Source: Phycisphaerales bacterium
GTDB taxonomy: Bacteria > Planctomycetota > Phycisphaerae > Phycisphaerales > UBA5793
Reading direction: 5' to 3'
Assembly: GCA_020852515.1 (NCBI GenBank)
Contig: JADZAS010000011.1
Span: 1-64,000 of the forward strand
DNA: 64,000 bases
Shown piece by piece: positions 18,278-26,503 of the stretch. The position numbers were made by a program, and so were the translations under genes. Positions within the stretch are counted from its first letter, which is position 1, and each line of letters starts with the position of its first letter. A model generated the notes under the pieces. It was given only the letters and a program-made list of their open reading frames with translations, did no database searches and was not told where the DNA came from.

Positions 18278-18712
18278 ATGCGAAGCACGACATTCCGAGC
18301 CGTTTACCGGGGAGTTCTCGCGGCTGCGGCTGTGGTCTGCATAACCGCGTGCCTGAGCGGTTGCGGGCCCAGCGACACGCGCAGCGCCGCTGAAATCCGG
18401 GCCGACCTTGTCGCCTCCATGCTCAAGGGCTTCAAGCAACCGGGTCTGAGCATTTCGGTTTCAGCCGACCGCTACGACGCGCAGGCCCAGGAACTTCGCG
18501 GCGTGCACGTGAACGGAAAGCAAGGCCTTCTCTATGCGGAACGCGCAACCATCACCGTCGATGAGAACACCCGGGCCGTTCGCATGAGACTCTTTGACGT
18601 CATCGTCGCCCAGCCCGCAGAAGGCTCCGGCGCTGCAGAAGGCTCGGAGGGCAAACTCGTGCGGTACCGTGAGATGGTGCTCGACGACCTGAACGCGCCC
18701 GCCAAGAAGTAG
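18278..18712 (+). CDS. Lipoprotein, unknown function
   Basis: 144 residues with a signal peptide and lipobox LSGC (about residues 26-29). The rest is soluble, with alternating strands (GLSISVSADRYD, RATITVDENTRAVRMRLFDVIV) that suggest a small beta domain, and it ends KK. ATG 18278 has GGGAG 8 bases upstream. No family recognised. Confidence 0.65.
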   Translation: MRSTTFRAVYRGVLAAAAVVCITACLSGCGPSDTRSAAEIRADLVASMLKGFKQPGLSISVSADRYDAQAQELRGVHVNGKQGLLYAERATITVDENTRAVRMRLFDVIVAQPAEGSGAAEGSEGKLVRYREMVLDDLNAPAKK

Positions 18713-18733
18713 CGGCGCTCCCCGCCGGCGCGA

Positions 18734-19723
18734 TTAGCGCTGCGGCTGTTCAAACTCGATTTCATCTGGGCTGGGCGGAGCGGGATTGGCGCGCTGCCGG
18801 CTCTGGAAGAGACGCTGCCGCTCGGCACGCGCCCGGCGCAGCCGCTCGCGCATCTGCGGCGTGAGCTGCGATTCATCGAGCATCGGCCGGCCGGCATCAT
18901 CGAGTTGCATGCCATCCATCATCCGATCCATCGCTTCAGGCGCGATGCCTGCGGCGGCCAGCCGTCGCCGCAACTGCTGCTCCTGCTGGGCGGCGCGCGT
19001 TTCTTCCAGGCGCCGGTCGAACTCGACCTGCTGCTGGGCGGTGAGCAGGTCGTAGAGGCGCTTCATGTACGGCTCTTGCGGCGGCGCGCCTTGTCGCAGC
19101 GCCGCCATCTGCTCCATCGCTTCGCGCGCCTTGGCCGTGGGGACGGGCCAGCCGGCGCGGTCGCCTCGCGCCGCGTCGGTCGCCGGTCGCTGCGGCGCGT
19201 CGGATCGCGGCGCCTCACCGGGCGCGGCTGGACGGTCGGTTGGGCGGTCCGTGACCTGCGCTGGGCGGCGATCCGTCACGCGGTCCGTAACAGCGTCGCC
19301 AGCGCGACCGGGGGCTGCGGAAGCGAGCGGGCCGGCCGATCGATTCTCCTGCGCGATGATGGATCGCAGACGGCGGAACTCCGCCGCGTGCTCTTCGAGG
19401 TACTGCTGCGTGTCCTGCTGGTACTGCGCCGCGATTGCTTCGGCCTGGCGGCGCTGCTCATCGCTGAGATCCATGTCTTTGAGAATTGAGATGTATTGCC
19501 GCAGGTTTGCCTTGAAAGCGCGCTCGACCGGCCGGTCGGCGCCAAAGGACATTGCAGCGCCGGGGGCATCGGAGAGATGCACGCGCGGACCCGCCAGCGG
19601 CGGCGGCTGGAGTTCCCGCGCGGCCGCCGGGTCGGCCGAGGGCGGCGTTGCGGAATCACGCGCGAAACCCGGTGCGGCGAAGAGCAGCCCGCAGGTCATC
19701 ACAAGAGTAATTCTGCACAGCAC
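18734..19723 (-). CDS. Secreted Gln/Arg-rich helical protein
   Basis: 329 residues with a signal peptide ending near GFARD (about residue 21). After a Pro-rich segment, residues about 60-120 form a charged helix with DLSDEQRRQAEAIAAQYQQ, and a second helical region near the C-terminus repeats LTAQQQVEFDRRLEETRAAQQE and LRRRLAAAGIAPEAMDRM, as in periplasmic LTXXQ/Spy-like or EF-type proteins of planctomycetes. Residues 140-190 are a low-complexity Asp/Arg/Pro stretch. The start is GTG 19723 with GGAGG seven bases upstream. The function is unknown. Confidence 0.65.
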   Translation of the reverse strand: MLCRITLVMTCGLLFAAPGFARDSATPPSADPAAARELQPPPLAGPRVHLSDAPGAAMSFGADRPVERAFKANLRQYISILKDMDLSDEQRRQAEAIAAQYQQDTQQYLEEHAAEFRRLRSIIAQENRSAGPLASAAPGRAGDAVTDRVTDRRPAQVTDRPTDRPAAPGEAPRSDAPQRPATDAARGDRAGWPVPTAKAREAMEQMAALRQGAPPQEPYMKRLYDLLTAQQQVEFDRRLEETRAAQQEQQLRRRLAAAGIAPEAMDRMMDGMQLDDAGRPMLDESQLTPQMRERLRRARAERQRLFQSRQRANPAPPSPDEIEFEQPQR

Positions 19724-19823
19724 GGCGTGTCCTCCACGGATCGATCTTGCGTCGTCTGGCGCAACGCTTCATCGGCTGTGCTATTGCAGCCGCGCCGGCC
19801 ACTGAATGGTAGTGGCGGGCCGG

Positions 19824-21161
19824 TCAGCCCGTGAATCGTTTGAAGATATTCGAGGCGTTGGCACCGCCGAAGCCGAACGCGTTGTTGAGCGCGTAATCGA
19901 TCCGCCGCTCGGCCGCTTCGCCGCGGACGTAGTCGAGTCCGGTGCACGCTTCATCCACGTTCTCGAGATTGAGGATCGGCGGAACGACGCCATCGCGAAT
20001 GGCCTGGACGCACTGGATCGCCCCGAGCGCCCCGGCCGCGGCGATGGCGTGGCCCATCATCGACTTCGTTGCCGTGATACTCGCGCGAGGCGCTTGGTCG
20101 CCCAGCGCGATGCGAATGCCGTCGGCCTCGGCGGGATCGCCGATGCCCGTCGATGTCGCATGGGCAAACACAACGTCAATGGCTTCGGGATCGAGTTGCG
20201 CATCAAGCAGTGCGGCTCTCATGGCGCCGGCCACGCCGTCGCCCACCGGCTCGGGCGCGTACAGGCTGTTCGCATTCGCCGAGCCGCCCGCACCGACGAC
20301 TTCCGCGAGGATCGTCGCATCGCGCCGCAGCGCGTGGTCGAGCGTTTCGAGCACCAGCACGCCGGCGCCTTCGGCCAGCACGAACCCCGAGCGATCGCGA
20401 TCGAACGGGCGGCTGGCATGATGGGGATCGGCACTGAAGGTCGTCAGGGCCCGCATCGCGTTGAGGAACCAGATGCCCCACGGATCGACGACCGATTCGC
20501 ATCCGCCGCACAGCGCGACTTCGCACTGCCCCCGCCGCAGCCAGCGCAAGCCGCGCTCCACGGTCTTGGCGCCGCTGACGCAGGCGCTGCTCACGGTGAA
20601 CAGCGGACCGGCGGTGCGGAGGTAGCGAGCGACGAGGTGCGTGGGGTAGTCCGGGTTCTGCCGGTAGACGATGTTGGGCTCGATGGTGTAGCCCCGGTGC
20701 TTTTCGCAGAAGTCCCGGTAGACGATCTCGACCAGATCGCCCATTCCGTCCGTGCCCGGGCCGCTGTCTGGGAAATACTGCAGACCCTTGCCTCCCCAGA
20801 CGTCGCGGCCACAGTTGTAGTGCGCGTTGGCCAGCACCACGCCCGCCTGGCTCAGTTCGCCGCGAGCCATGTCCAGCCCGGAGGTCTCGATGGCTTCGAG
20901 TGCCGCGGCGAGGCCGATCTGGGTGAAGCGGTCGCCAACGTACGCCCACTCGGCGCCGAGCACCTCAACGGGGTCGAAGCCGTGGATTTCGCCGGCGACG
21001 GAGATTTCGAAGCCCTGGCAATCCGGAAGGGAGAGTTTGCGGATGCCGGACTTGCCTTCGAGCAGCGCACACCACATCTGCTCCGCCGTCAGGCCAAGGC
21101 AGGTCACCGCACCGAGGCCGGTGACAACGACTCGGTTCCCTTTGGCGTTGCCGGCTGTCAC
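19824..21161 (-). CDS. 3-oxoacyl-[acyl-carrier-protein] synthase II (KAS-II-like)
   Basis: A Claisen condensing enzyme of fatty-acid elongation or a related acyl assembly line. 445 residues against about 412 for FabF. The catalytic cysteine lies in VSSACVSG, the first histidine in HATSTGIGDPAEA (family: HGTST), and the second in KSMMGHAIAAAGA, so the Cys-His-His triad is complete. I do not name it fabF since the active-site context diverges and no other fab gene is near. GTG 21161 has GGAG eight bases upstream. It is divergent from the GNAT gene. Confidence 0.85.
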   Translation of the reverse strand: MTAGNAKGNRVVVTGLGAVTCLGLTAEQMWCALLEGKSGIRKLSLPDCQGFEISVAGEIHGFDPVEVLGAEWAYVGDRFTQIGLAAALEAIETSGLDMARGELSQAGVVLANAHYNCGRDVWGGKGLQYFPDSGPGTDGMGDLVEIVYRDFCEKHRGYTIEPNIVYRQNPDYPTHLVARYLRTAGPLFTVSSACVSGAKTVERGLRWLRRGQCEVALCGGCESVVDPWGIWFLNAMRALTTFSADPHHASRPFDRDRSGFVLAEGAGVLVLETLDHALRRDATILAEVVGAGGSANANSLYAPEPVGDGVAGAMRAALLDAQLDPEAIDVVFAHATSTGIGDPAEADGIRIALGDQAPRASITATKSMMGHAIAAAGALGAIQCVQAIRDGVVPPILNLENVDEACTGLDYVRGEAAERRIDYALNNAFGFGGANASNIFKRFTG

Positions 21162-21466
21162 GAGAGCTCTCCAGTCGTTGCAGCGTTGCTGCTGCAGTCG
21201 TTGCGCACAAGGTCTGCCCGGGCCATTATCGTCCAGAGCCACCCCTTGATTGAGGCCCGCCGCCGCGCCTGGCGCTCCCCGACTGCGGAGCCCAACTATA
21301 CGCAGGAGCAGCGCCGGTGTTGCCCCGCGCGCTCGATGCCGGATGCGGTTTACCGATTCGCAACACTGGCGCATGGCTCGATTCGGCCGCGATATGATGT
21401 CCGGTTGTTCGCCGGACCGCCGCCGGGCGTTTGACGCCGCGATGCGATCGGCACAGGAGCGTTTCA
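21162..21466. other. Divergent intergenic region
   Basis: Between the divergent KAS-II and GNAT genes; it carries the Shine-Dalgarno sites of both but I see no gene, repeat or clear promoter. Confidence 0.4.
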
Positions 21467-22657
21467 GTGTCAAGCGATACCACCCCAGCAACCGGCGAGC
21501 CGAGAATCAAGGTCAGCGACCTCGAGATCAGGCGGTTTGAGCGCGGCGACGTGGCCCGGCTGCCCAAGCTTCTCAAAGAGTGTCTCGGCCGCACCGTCGA
21601 ACCATCGTACCTGGAGTGGAAGTTTTTCGGCGGGCCGTACACGAAGGACCTCGGCTTCTTCGTTGCCCTGCACGAGGGGGAGATCGTCGCGTTCATCGGC
21701 GCCAATCCCGTCCCCTATGCGGTCGATGGCGAACTCTCGCTCATCTACCAGCACCAGGACACGGCGATCCGGGAAGACTGCCGCAGCCTCGCACTGCTGC
21801 GCGCCATGACCGAGGGCGTCGAGCAGGCCTTCAGCCTGCCCTCGGTGCGCCTGACCTACAGCATCACCACGCCGCACATGCGCGCCCTGGTGACGAAGCG
21901 CATGAAGTACACCGTGGTGTGGGAGGATCTGAAACTGGTCAAGCTCATCTCGCTTCGAGGGATGGTGAGCAAGGCGACCAAGTCTGCGGCGCTGGCGTCG
22001 ATGCTGCCCGGGCCTATGACCAGGTCGTGGAAAGCCCCGGCGTCGATGACCGGCGACATCGCGCCGGTTGATCGCTTTGGCGCTGACTTCGACCAATGGT
22101 GGAAGGAGGCGCGAAAGCCGGGCGAGAACGGCCGCATCTTCGGCTGGGGCGAGTCGCACTGGCTCAACTACAAGTTCCGCACCGACGCCGCCGTGCCGTT
22201 CAAGTGCTTCGCCTACCGCGAGGCGGGGCAGGTGATCGGCTGCGTTGTGCTCAACATCACGCGCCTGGACGTGCGGATCTGCTACATCGACATGCTGTGG
22301 ACCTTGCCCGCGCGCCAGGATGTCGTGGACCTGCTGCTGAGTTTCGCATTGCACGAAGCGGCGAGCGAGAAGTGCGATCAGGTTGCGGCGTGGTCGCAGG
22401 AGGCCACGCCGCTGGGGCGGGCGATGCTCGGCCGCGGCTTTGCGCGCCGGCCGACGTCGCAGTGCATCTCGGTCAAGCAGGTGCAGCCGAACATGGGAGA
22501 CCTCGGCCTCAAGGGCGAGCACTGGAACATGCAGCGCGGCCACACCTACTACACCTCGGTCGGGCACCTTGAAGCCGAAGAAGGCACGCAGCGCCTCTAC
22601 CAGGCCAAAGAGAGCCGCGACCAGGACCGCGCGGAGCGTCTGCGCGACCAGAAGTAG
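21467..22657 (+). CDS. GNAT-family acyltransferase-like protein
   Basis: 396 residues. The N-terminal half (IRRFERGDVARLPKLLKECLG, then FFVALHEGEIVAFIGANPVPY) resembles the GNAT acyl-CoA-binding fold; a second half (about 230-390) repeats a similar strand-helix pattern (FKCFAYREAGQVIGCVVLN), so a tandem GNAT or FemAB-like arrangement is likely. The substrate is unknown. GTG 21467 is chosen because AGGAG lies seven bases before it; the upstream TTG alternative is weaker. Confidence 0.65.
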   Translation: MSSDTTPATGEPRIKVSDLEIRRFERGDVARLPKLLKECLGRTVEPSYLEWKFFGGPYTKDLGFFVALHEGEIVAFIGANPVPYAVDGELSLIYQHQDTAIREDCRSLALLRAMTEGVEQAFSLPSVRLTYSITTPHMRALVTKRMKYTVVWEDLKLVKLISLRGMVSKATKSAALASMLPGPMTRSWKAPASMTGDIAPVDRFGADFDQWWKEARKPGENGRIFGWGESHWLNYKFRTDAAVPFKCFAYREAGQVIGCVVLNITRLDVRICYIDMLWTLPARQDVVDLLLSFALHEAASEKCDQVAAWSQEATPLGRAMLGRGFARRPTSQCISVKQVQPNMGDLGLKGEHWNMQRGHTYYTSVGHLEAEEGTQRLYQAKESRDQDRAERLRDQK

Positions 22658-22664
22658 AAAAAGA

Positions 22665-22697
22665 CAATCGCCCGAGCCACGGAGGTTCGGGCGATTG
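22665..22697 (-). terminator. Intrinsic terminator of the PEP-CTERM-like gene
   Basis: A 14-bp stem (11 perfect pairs CAATCGCCCGA with its complement) followed on the minus strand by TCTTTTTC. It lies 50 bases beyond the PEP-CTERM-like stop codon and 8 bases after the GNAT stop on the other strand, so it may also serve that gene. Confidence 0.75.
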
Positions 22698-22750
22698 AGG
22701 TCGTGCACGAAGACGCGCGGCTCACGCCGCGACAGGCGTTCGAGTCATTC

Positions 22751-23380
22751 TCACGCCTGACGACGACGGCGGCTGGCAGCGGCGATGCCGCCGAGTCCGA
22801 GCAGCGCCACAGCGCCGGGAGCGGGAATCTCGCAGAAGCCCGCGCCGACGAGGGCGATCGAGTAATCGCCGTCGGTGCTGCCGGAGCTGCTCCACGAGTT
22901 GAGCGGGTCGCCAGCGCCGGGGCCATCCGGAGCGCGCTCGACGTTGAACGGGCTGTTGGCCCAGATCAGGCCGGAGATCGACGACGGATCGGCATTGTAC
23001 TGGCTGATGGCCAGGTAGTAGATGCCCGGCGACGTAATGAACGCACCGGTGATCGTCGACTGCAGCGTGCCGCCGCTGGCCGCATCGTCATTGTGGGTCA
23101 CGCCGTAGCCGTTCGCATCGAAGAGGAACAGCTGCGTGTCGATGCTCGTACCGCCCACGGTGCTCGCACTGAACGAGCGGATGTCGAGGATGCGGATGCA
23201 GTAGATGTCCACGTCGTTGGGGTCATGATGACCGCGAATCGCGTCGAGCGATCCGAGGCCGACGGTGTGCTGGGCAGTCGCGATGGACTGGCCGGCATCA
23301 CCCTGCTCGGCCCACACGTCGCCGAACGCCGCTCCAGACAGAGCGAGCGCCGCGGCTCCTGCAAGTAAGGCAATCTTCAT
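22751..23380 (-). CDS. PEP-CTERM-type secreted protein
   Basis: 209 residues. Signal peptide about 1-20 (ALALSGAAFGD). A middle domain resembles the DVUA0089/pre-peptidase C-terminal type: DVDIYCIRILD, DTQLFLFDANGYGV, GIYYLAISQY. The C-terminus is PAPGAVALLGLGGIAAASRRRR: Pro-containing motif, hydrophobic segment and Arg cluster, the sorting signal used by exosortase systems, with PAP instead of PEP. GGAGGAGAAGAAA precedes ATG 23380. An intrinsic terminator follows the stop. A sortase gene (EpsH/XrtA-type) is not seen in the window. Confidence 0.8.
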   Translation of the reverse strand: MKIALLAGAAALALSGAAFGDVWAEQGDAGQSIATAQHTVGLGSLDAIRGHHDPNDVDIYCIRILDIRSFSASTVGGTSIDTQLFLFDANGYGVTHNDDAASGGTLQSTITGAFITSPGIYYLAISQYNADPSSISGLIWANSPFNVERAPDGPGAGDPLNSWSSSGSTDGDYSIALVGAGFCEIPAPGAVALLGLGGIAAASRRRRQA

Positions 23381-23566
23381 TTTCTTCTCCTCCAAAACCA
23401 CTTCCTGTCGACAGAAACTCAAGAAAACACTTCTTGAGAAGGATTCGCCAAAAGTCTTGAGTTGCCGCCGCGCGCCACGCGAGCAGCCCCCGATACTGGT
23501 CGGCAGGCGCCATTCTCTCAGGATCGCGCCTGCCTGCTCACGCACCCTCGATCAGTGCAGGCTAAC

Positions 23567-23595
23567 ACCATACCTCAGTTTTGACCGGTGCACAA
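23567..23595 (-). promoter_or_regulatory. Candidate sigma-70-like promoter of the PEP-CTERM gene
   Basis: TTGTGC, 17 bases, TATGGT on the minus strand. The leader would be about 185 nt. Confidence 0.35.
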
Positions 23596-23615
23596 CCCGA
23601 ATGGCGCGCAATGGC

Positions 23616-23636
23616 AAAAAAGGGGCAGATTCCTGC
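23616..23636 (-). terminator. Weak candidate terminator of recO
   Basis: Four-base-pair stem (GCAG-GAAT-CTGC) followed on the minus strand by CCCTTTTTT, 63 bases after the recO stop. The stem is short. Confidence 0.3.
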
Positions 23637-23698
23637 GGAAACATCGGCCATGCCAGCCGTTATAGGACTCTGACGACACCGTCCCGGGTGATGCGCCC

Positions 23699-24475
23699 TT
23701 AGCGCGAATCGATCGCTCCAACGAAGTGCCGCATCGTGGGCAGTTCGCGCCCCATGAGGTGGCGCAGATACGCGGCCAGAAGACGGTTGGCTCGCACTGC
23801 AGTGGTGTCCCGGCCATCCGCCGCGTCGGCGGTGTCGGGATGCTCACCTGGCTGCGACGCCTTGCCGCGCTCCAGACTTCGCAGCATCTCGATGGTGCCG
23901 AGCCGAACCCGCCACAGACCACCGTTGCCGTTGAGATTGACGGTTCCGCCTGCCTCGGCGCTGAAGCCCACCGCGCCGTCGTCGCCGCTCAATGCCAAGC
24001 CGGTTCGCGCGTCGCGATCGAGAATTGGCTGGTAGCCCGTCTCAACGAGCACGCTCCACTGGAACCTGAGCACCGCGCCAGGCGCCTCCAGGGGCTGCTC
24101 CACGCCGCGCAGGGCGGCGAGCAGTTCGTCGTAGAGGCGAGGGTGCGGATCGCCCTCGTGGAGCATGTGGGCCGCGAGATCGGCCATGTACAGTCCGGCC
24201 CGGTGCGCATCGAGCCGTGCTGCGAGGGACGGAAAGATCTCAAGCAGATTCCAGTCGGTCAGCGTGGCGAGTTCGCGGCCTTTCTTGACGATGGCCAGGA
24301 CTTCGCCGCGCGTGAGCAGTTCGATGCCGCCGGAGAATGACCCCTTCTCCCGCTTGGCGCCCTTGGCGATGCCGCGCAGCAGCCCGAGATCGCGGCACAG
24401 CAGCGAGACGGTCTGACTCGTTTCGGAGAAGTCCCAGCGTCGAATGCAGATCGCTTCATCGCGCACGTTGGCCAT
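23699..24475 (-). CDS. recO: DNA repair protein RecO
   Basis: Mediates RecA loading on gapped DNA with RecF and RecR. 258 residues, normal length. N-terminal OB-fold: DEAICIRRWDFSETSQTVSLL then GLLRGIAKGAKREKGSFSGGIELLT, characteristic of RecO; central helical part LAAHMLHEGDPHPRLYDELLAAL. No CxxC zinc pair is visible in the C-terminal part, as in several RecO branches. Start ATG 24475, with TACGCT eight bases upstream and no Shine-Dalgarno site. Divergent from the DUF6941-like gene. Confidence 0.92.
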   Translation of the reverse strand: MANVRDEAICIRRWDFSETSQTVSLLCRDLGLLRGIAKGAKREKGSFSGGIELLTRGEVLAIVKKGRELATLTDWNLLEIFPSLAARLDAHRAGLYMADLAAHMLHEGDPHPRLYDELLAALRGVEQPLEAPGAVLRFQWSVLVETGYQPILDRDARTGLALSGDDGAVGFSAEAGGTVNLNGNGGLWRVRLGTIEMLRSLERGKASQPGEHPDTADAADGRDTTAVRANRLLAAYLRHLMGRELPTMRHFVGAIDSR

Positions 24476-24483
24476 GGCATGAG

Positions 24484-24489
24484 AGCGTA
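24484..24489 (-). promoter_or_regulatory. -10-like box TACGCT of recO
   Basis: TACGCT on the minus strand, eight bases before the recO ATG; no ribosome-binding site. Confidence 0.4.
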
Positions 24490-24558
24490 GGTGCGTTGCG
24501 CAGCGGGTTTCCGCGCCTCACTCGCGAGGTTCCGATGGCCCGGCCCCGTTGCCCGCCG

Positions 24559-24564
24559 TACCGT
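24559..24564 (+). promoter_or_regulatory. -10-like box TACCGT of the DUF6941-like gene
   Basis: TACCGT, six bases before the ATG at 24571, no ribosome-binding site; same layout as before gltX. Confidence 0.35.
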
Positions 24565-24570
24565 TTGTCC

Positions 24571-25023
24571 ATGACTGAAGCGCTCGAGCGGCCGTCGTGT
24601 CTGTCGATCATCATCAGCGATGCCGTCTACCGCGATGAGGTGACCAAGAAGCTCATCATCGTCGGCACGTTCAACACGATCCACGCGCAGGCCTTCCCGC
24701 ACCGGCACGACCATATGAACGTCCTGTTTTCGCTGACGAGCGGGCGGCGGACGTACGAAGTCGCCCTGGCGATCGAAAATGGGAGCAGCGGCACCGCGCT
24801 GACCGAGATCAAGGGCCCGATGCGCCTCGACAACCCGCTGCACATTACGGATGTCAACGTCGAATTGCGCCACCTCGAGTTCCCCGAGCCGGGCAAGTAC
24901 TGGGTGACGCTCCGCGTGGACGGGGAGATCATCTGCCAGCGGCCGTTCATGGTCGCCGGACCCGGCGCCCAACCCGACCTGGGGCCGCAGTCGCTCATCG
25001 AAGGCGAGCCTGAGACGGAGTGA
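24571..25023 (+). CDS. DUF6941-like conserved protein
   Basis: 150 residues, soluble. It reads SIIISDAVYRDEVTKKLIIVGTFNTI, then FPHRHDHMNVLFSLTSGRRTYEVALAIEN, and later NVELRHLEFPEPGKYWVTLRVDGE. This arrangement of beta strands resembles the DUF6941 family of uncharacterised planctomycete proteins; the assignment is from memory of the family. It lies just upstream of the ParA gene but the gap is about 120 bp. The start is the ATG at 24571, before the conserved region. Confidence 0.6.
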   Translation: MTEALERPSCLSIIISDAVYRDEVTKKLIIVGTFNTIHAQAFPHRHDHMNVLFSLTSGRRTYEVALAIENGSSGTALTEIKGPMRLDNPLHITDVNVELRHLEFPEPGKYWVTLRVDGEIICQRPFMVAGPGAQPDLGPQSLIEGEPETE

Positions 25024-25144
25024 GCGACGGAGGCGGAGCGGCGCAAAGCAGTCATCGCGCCGGCGGTCGACGGCCGATATGATGCAAGGCGCAAAGATTG
25101 CCGCAACTCCCATCCACGTTTCTTGATTCACCTGGCGGGGCGAC

Positions 25145-26065
25145 ATGGCTGCGACTCGAACCATCGCGTTTATGAACCAGAAGGGCGGCGTGGGCAAGAC
25201 GACCACCGCCGTCAATCTTGCCGCCGCCCTGGCCCGCGCGGGCCGCACCGTCGGCGTGATTGACCTCGACCCACAGGCGCATCTCACGCTGCACCTGGGC
25301 GTCGAAGTGCCGCCGGAAGGCGCCTCGGTGTATGACGTGCTGGTGGACGACGACATCCGGGTGGAGGATGCGCTCGTCAAGGTCAGCAACGACGTCTTCG
25401 TGCTGCCCGCCGAAACCGACCTCGCGGCGGCCGAGGTCGAACTCGCTCAAGCCCCCGATCGCACAGCCCGCCTGGCGCGCAAGTGTGCCGCGTGCGCGAC
25501 CATCCGGCACCTCGATTTTCTGCTCATCGACTGCCCGCCGAGCCTGGGCCTGCTCACGCTCAACGCGCTCGTGCTGGCCCGCGAGGTGATGGTGCCCATG
25601 CAGGCTCACTTCCTGGCGCTGCAGGGATTGAGCAAACTGCTCGAAACCGTGTCGCTCATCAGTGCGGATGTGAACCCCGCGCTGCGCGTCAGCGGGGTGC
25701 TGCTGTGCATGTTCGAAGGCCAGACCCGGCTGGCCTCCGAGGTTGTGAGCGATCTCGAGGCCTTCTTCGCATCGTGCCGCGACCAGCCCGTTCCGTGGCG
25801 TCAGTGCGAGGTGATCAAGCCGCCGGTGCGACGAAATATCAAACTGGCGGAGAGTCCGAGTTTCGGCGCATCGATCTTTGATTACGATGCGCACTGCCCC
25901 GGCGCGGAGGACTACCAGAATCTTGCCGCCTCGATCATGCGCCAGGCCGCGCCGGCGCCAGATCTCTCGGAAGCATCGCCGCCCGCCGTGGTCGTCACCG
26001 ATTCGATTTCCAACTCGCCGGCGCCGATCGAGGTCGGCGCGGGAGAATCCGGCGAGCGGAGATGA
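25145..26065 (+). CDS. ParA-family ATPase
   Basis: 306 residues. Deviant Walker A KGGVGKTTTAVNLAAAL near the N-terminus, switch I VIDLDPQAHLT and Walker B-like FLLIDCPPSLGLLTLNAL, the signature of Soj/ParA/MinD-type ATPases for segregating DNA or positioning protein cargo. The C-terminal 45 residues are extra and Pro/Ser-rich. No ParB follows: the next gene is a VanZ-like protein overlapping its stop by four bases (ATGA), so the two are translationally coupled. The partner is therefore unclear; a role in positioning an envelope structure is as possible as chromosome partition. Confidence 0.85.
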   Translation: MAATRTIAFMNQKGGVGKTTTAVNLAAALARAGRTVGVIDLDPQAHLTLHLGVEVPPEGASVYDVLVDDDIRVEDALVKVSNDVFVLPAETDLAAAEVELAQAPDRTARLARKCAACATIRHLDFLLIDCPPSLGLLTLNALVLAREVMVPMQAHFLALQGLSKLLETVSLISADVNPALRVSGVLLCMFEGQTRLASEVVSDLEAFFASCRDQPVPWRQCEVIKPPVRRNIKLAESPSFGASIFDYDAHCPGAEDYQNLAASIMRQAAPAPDLSEASPPAVVVTDSISNSPAPIEVGAGESGERR

Positions 26066-26490
26066 TTACCACAACCGTCGGTTGGATGGAATCAGTCAAG
26101 CCGGGCATCTGGCGCGGCGTGGCGCTGGCGTACTTCATTGCCCTGACCACCGGCACGCACTGGCCGAGCCTGCGCATCGGGGCGCCGGGGCCGATCCCGC
26201 TGGACAAAATCCTCCACGCGTTGGCGTTCTGCGGGTTGGCCGGGCTCCTGATGCTTGCTCGCATCGCCGACCGGAGCGCCTGCCGCGCCTTTTCGGCGCG
26301 CAACATCTGGCGCAGCGCGCTGCTGGCGCTGATCCTCGGTGCGATTGATGAACTCACGCAGGCGCTGCCGGGTCAGGACCGCTTTCCGGGCTGGCCGGAT
26401 TTTGCAGCCAACACCGTGGGCATTGCCATCGCGCTGGCGGTGGCGATGTTGGTCTTCCGGCCCGCGTCCGGCGCGCGGACAAACCCCTGA
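26062..26490 (+). CDS. VanZ-family membrane protein
   Basis: 142 residues with three or four hydrophobic segments. The conserved elements of the family are visible: DKILHALAFCGLAGLL, then GAIDELTQALPGQDRFPGWPDFAANTVGI. VanZ-like proteins are integral membrane proteins first known from teicoplanin resistance; their general role is unclear. The ATG overlaps the parA stop codon, with GGCGAGCGGAG upstream inside parA. Confidence 0.8.
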   Translation: MITTTVGWMESVKPGIWRGVALAYFIALTTGTHWPSLRIGAPGPIPLDKILHALAFCGLAGLLMLARIADRSACRAFSARNIWRSALLALILGAIDELTQALPGQDRFPGWPDFAANTVGIAIALAVAMLVFRPASGARTNP

Positions 26491-26503
26491 GGCGACTGCG
26501 TCC

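Larger units (their letters stand above)
23381..23698. other. Intergenic region with a PEP-CTERM gene promoter
   Basis: Holds a candidate promoter of the PEP-CTERM-like gene (-35 TTGTGC at 23590-23595, 17-base spacer, -10 TATGGT at 23567-23572, minus strand) and, behind recO, a weak hairpin with six T's (23616-23636). No gene. Confidence 0.4.
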
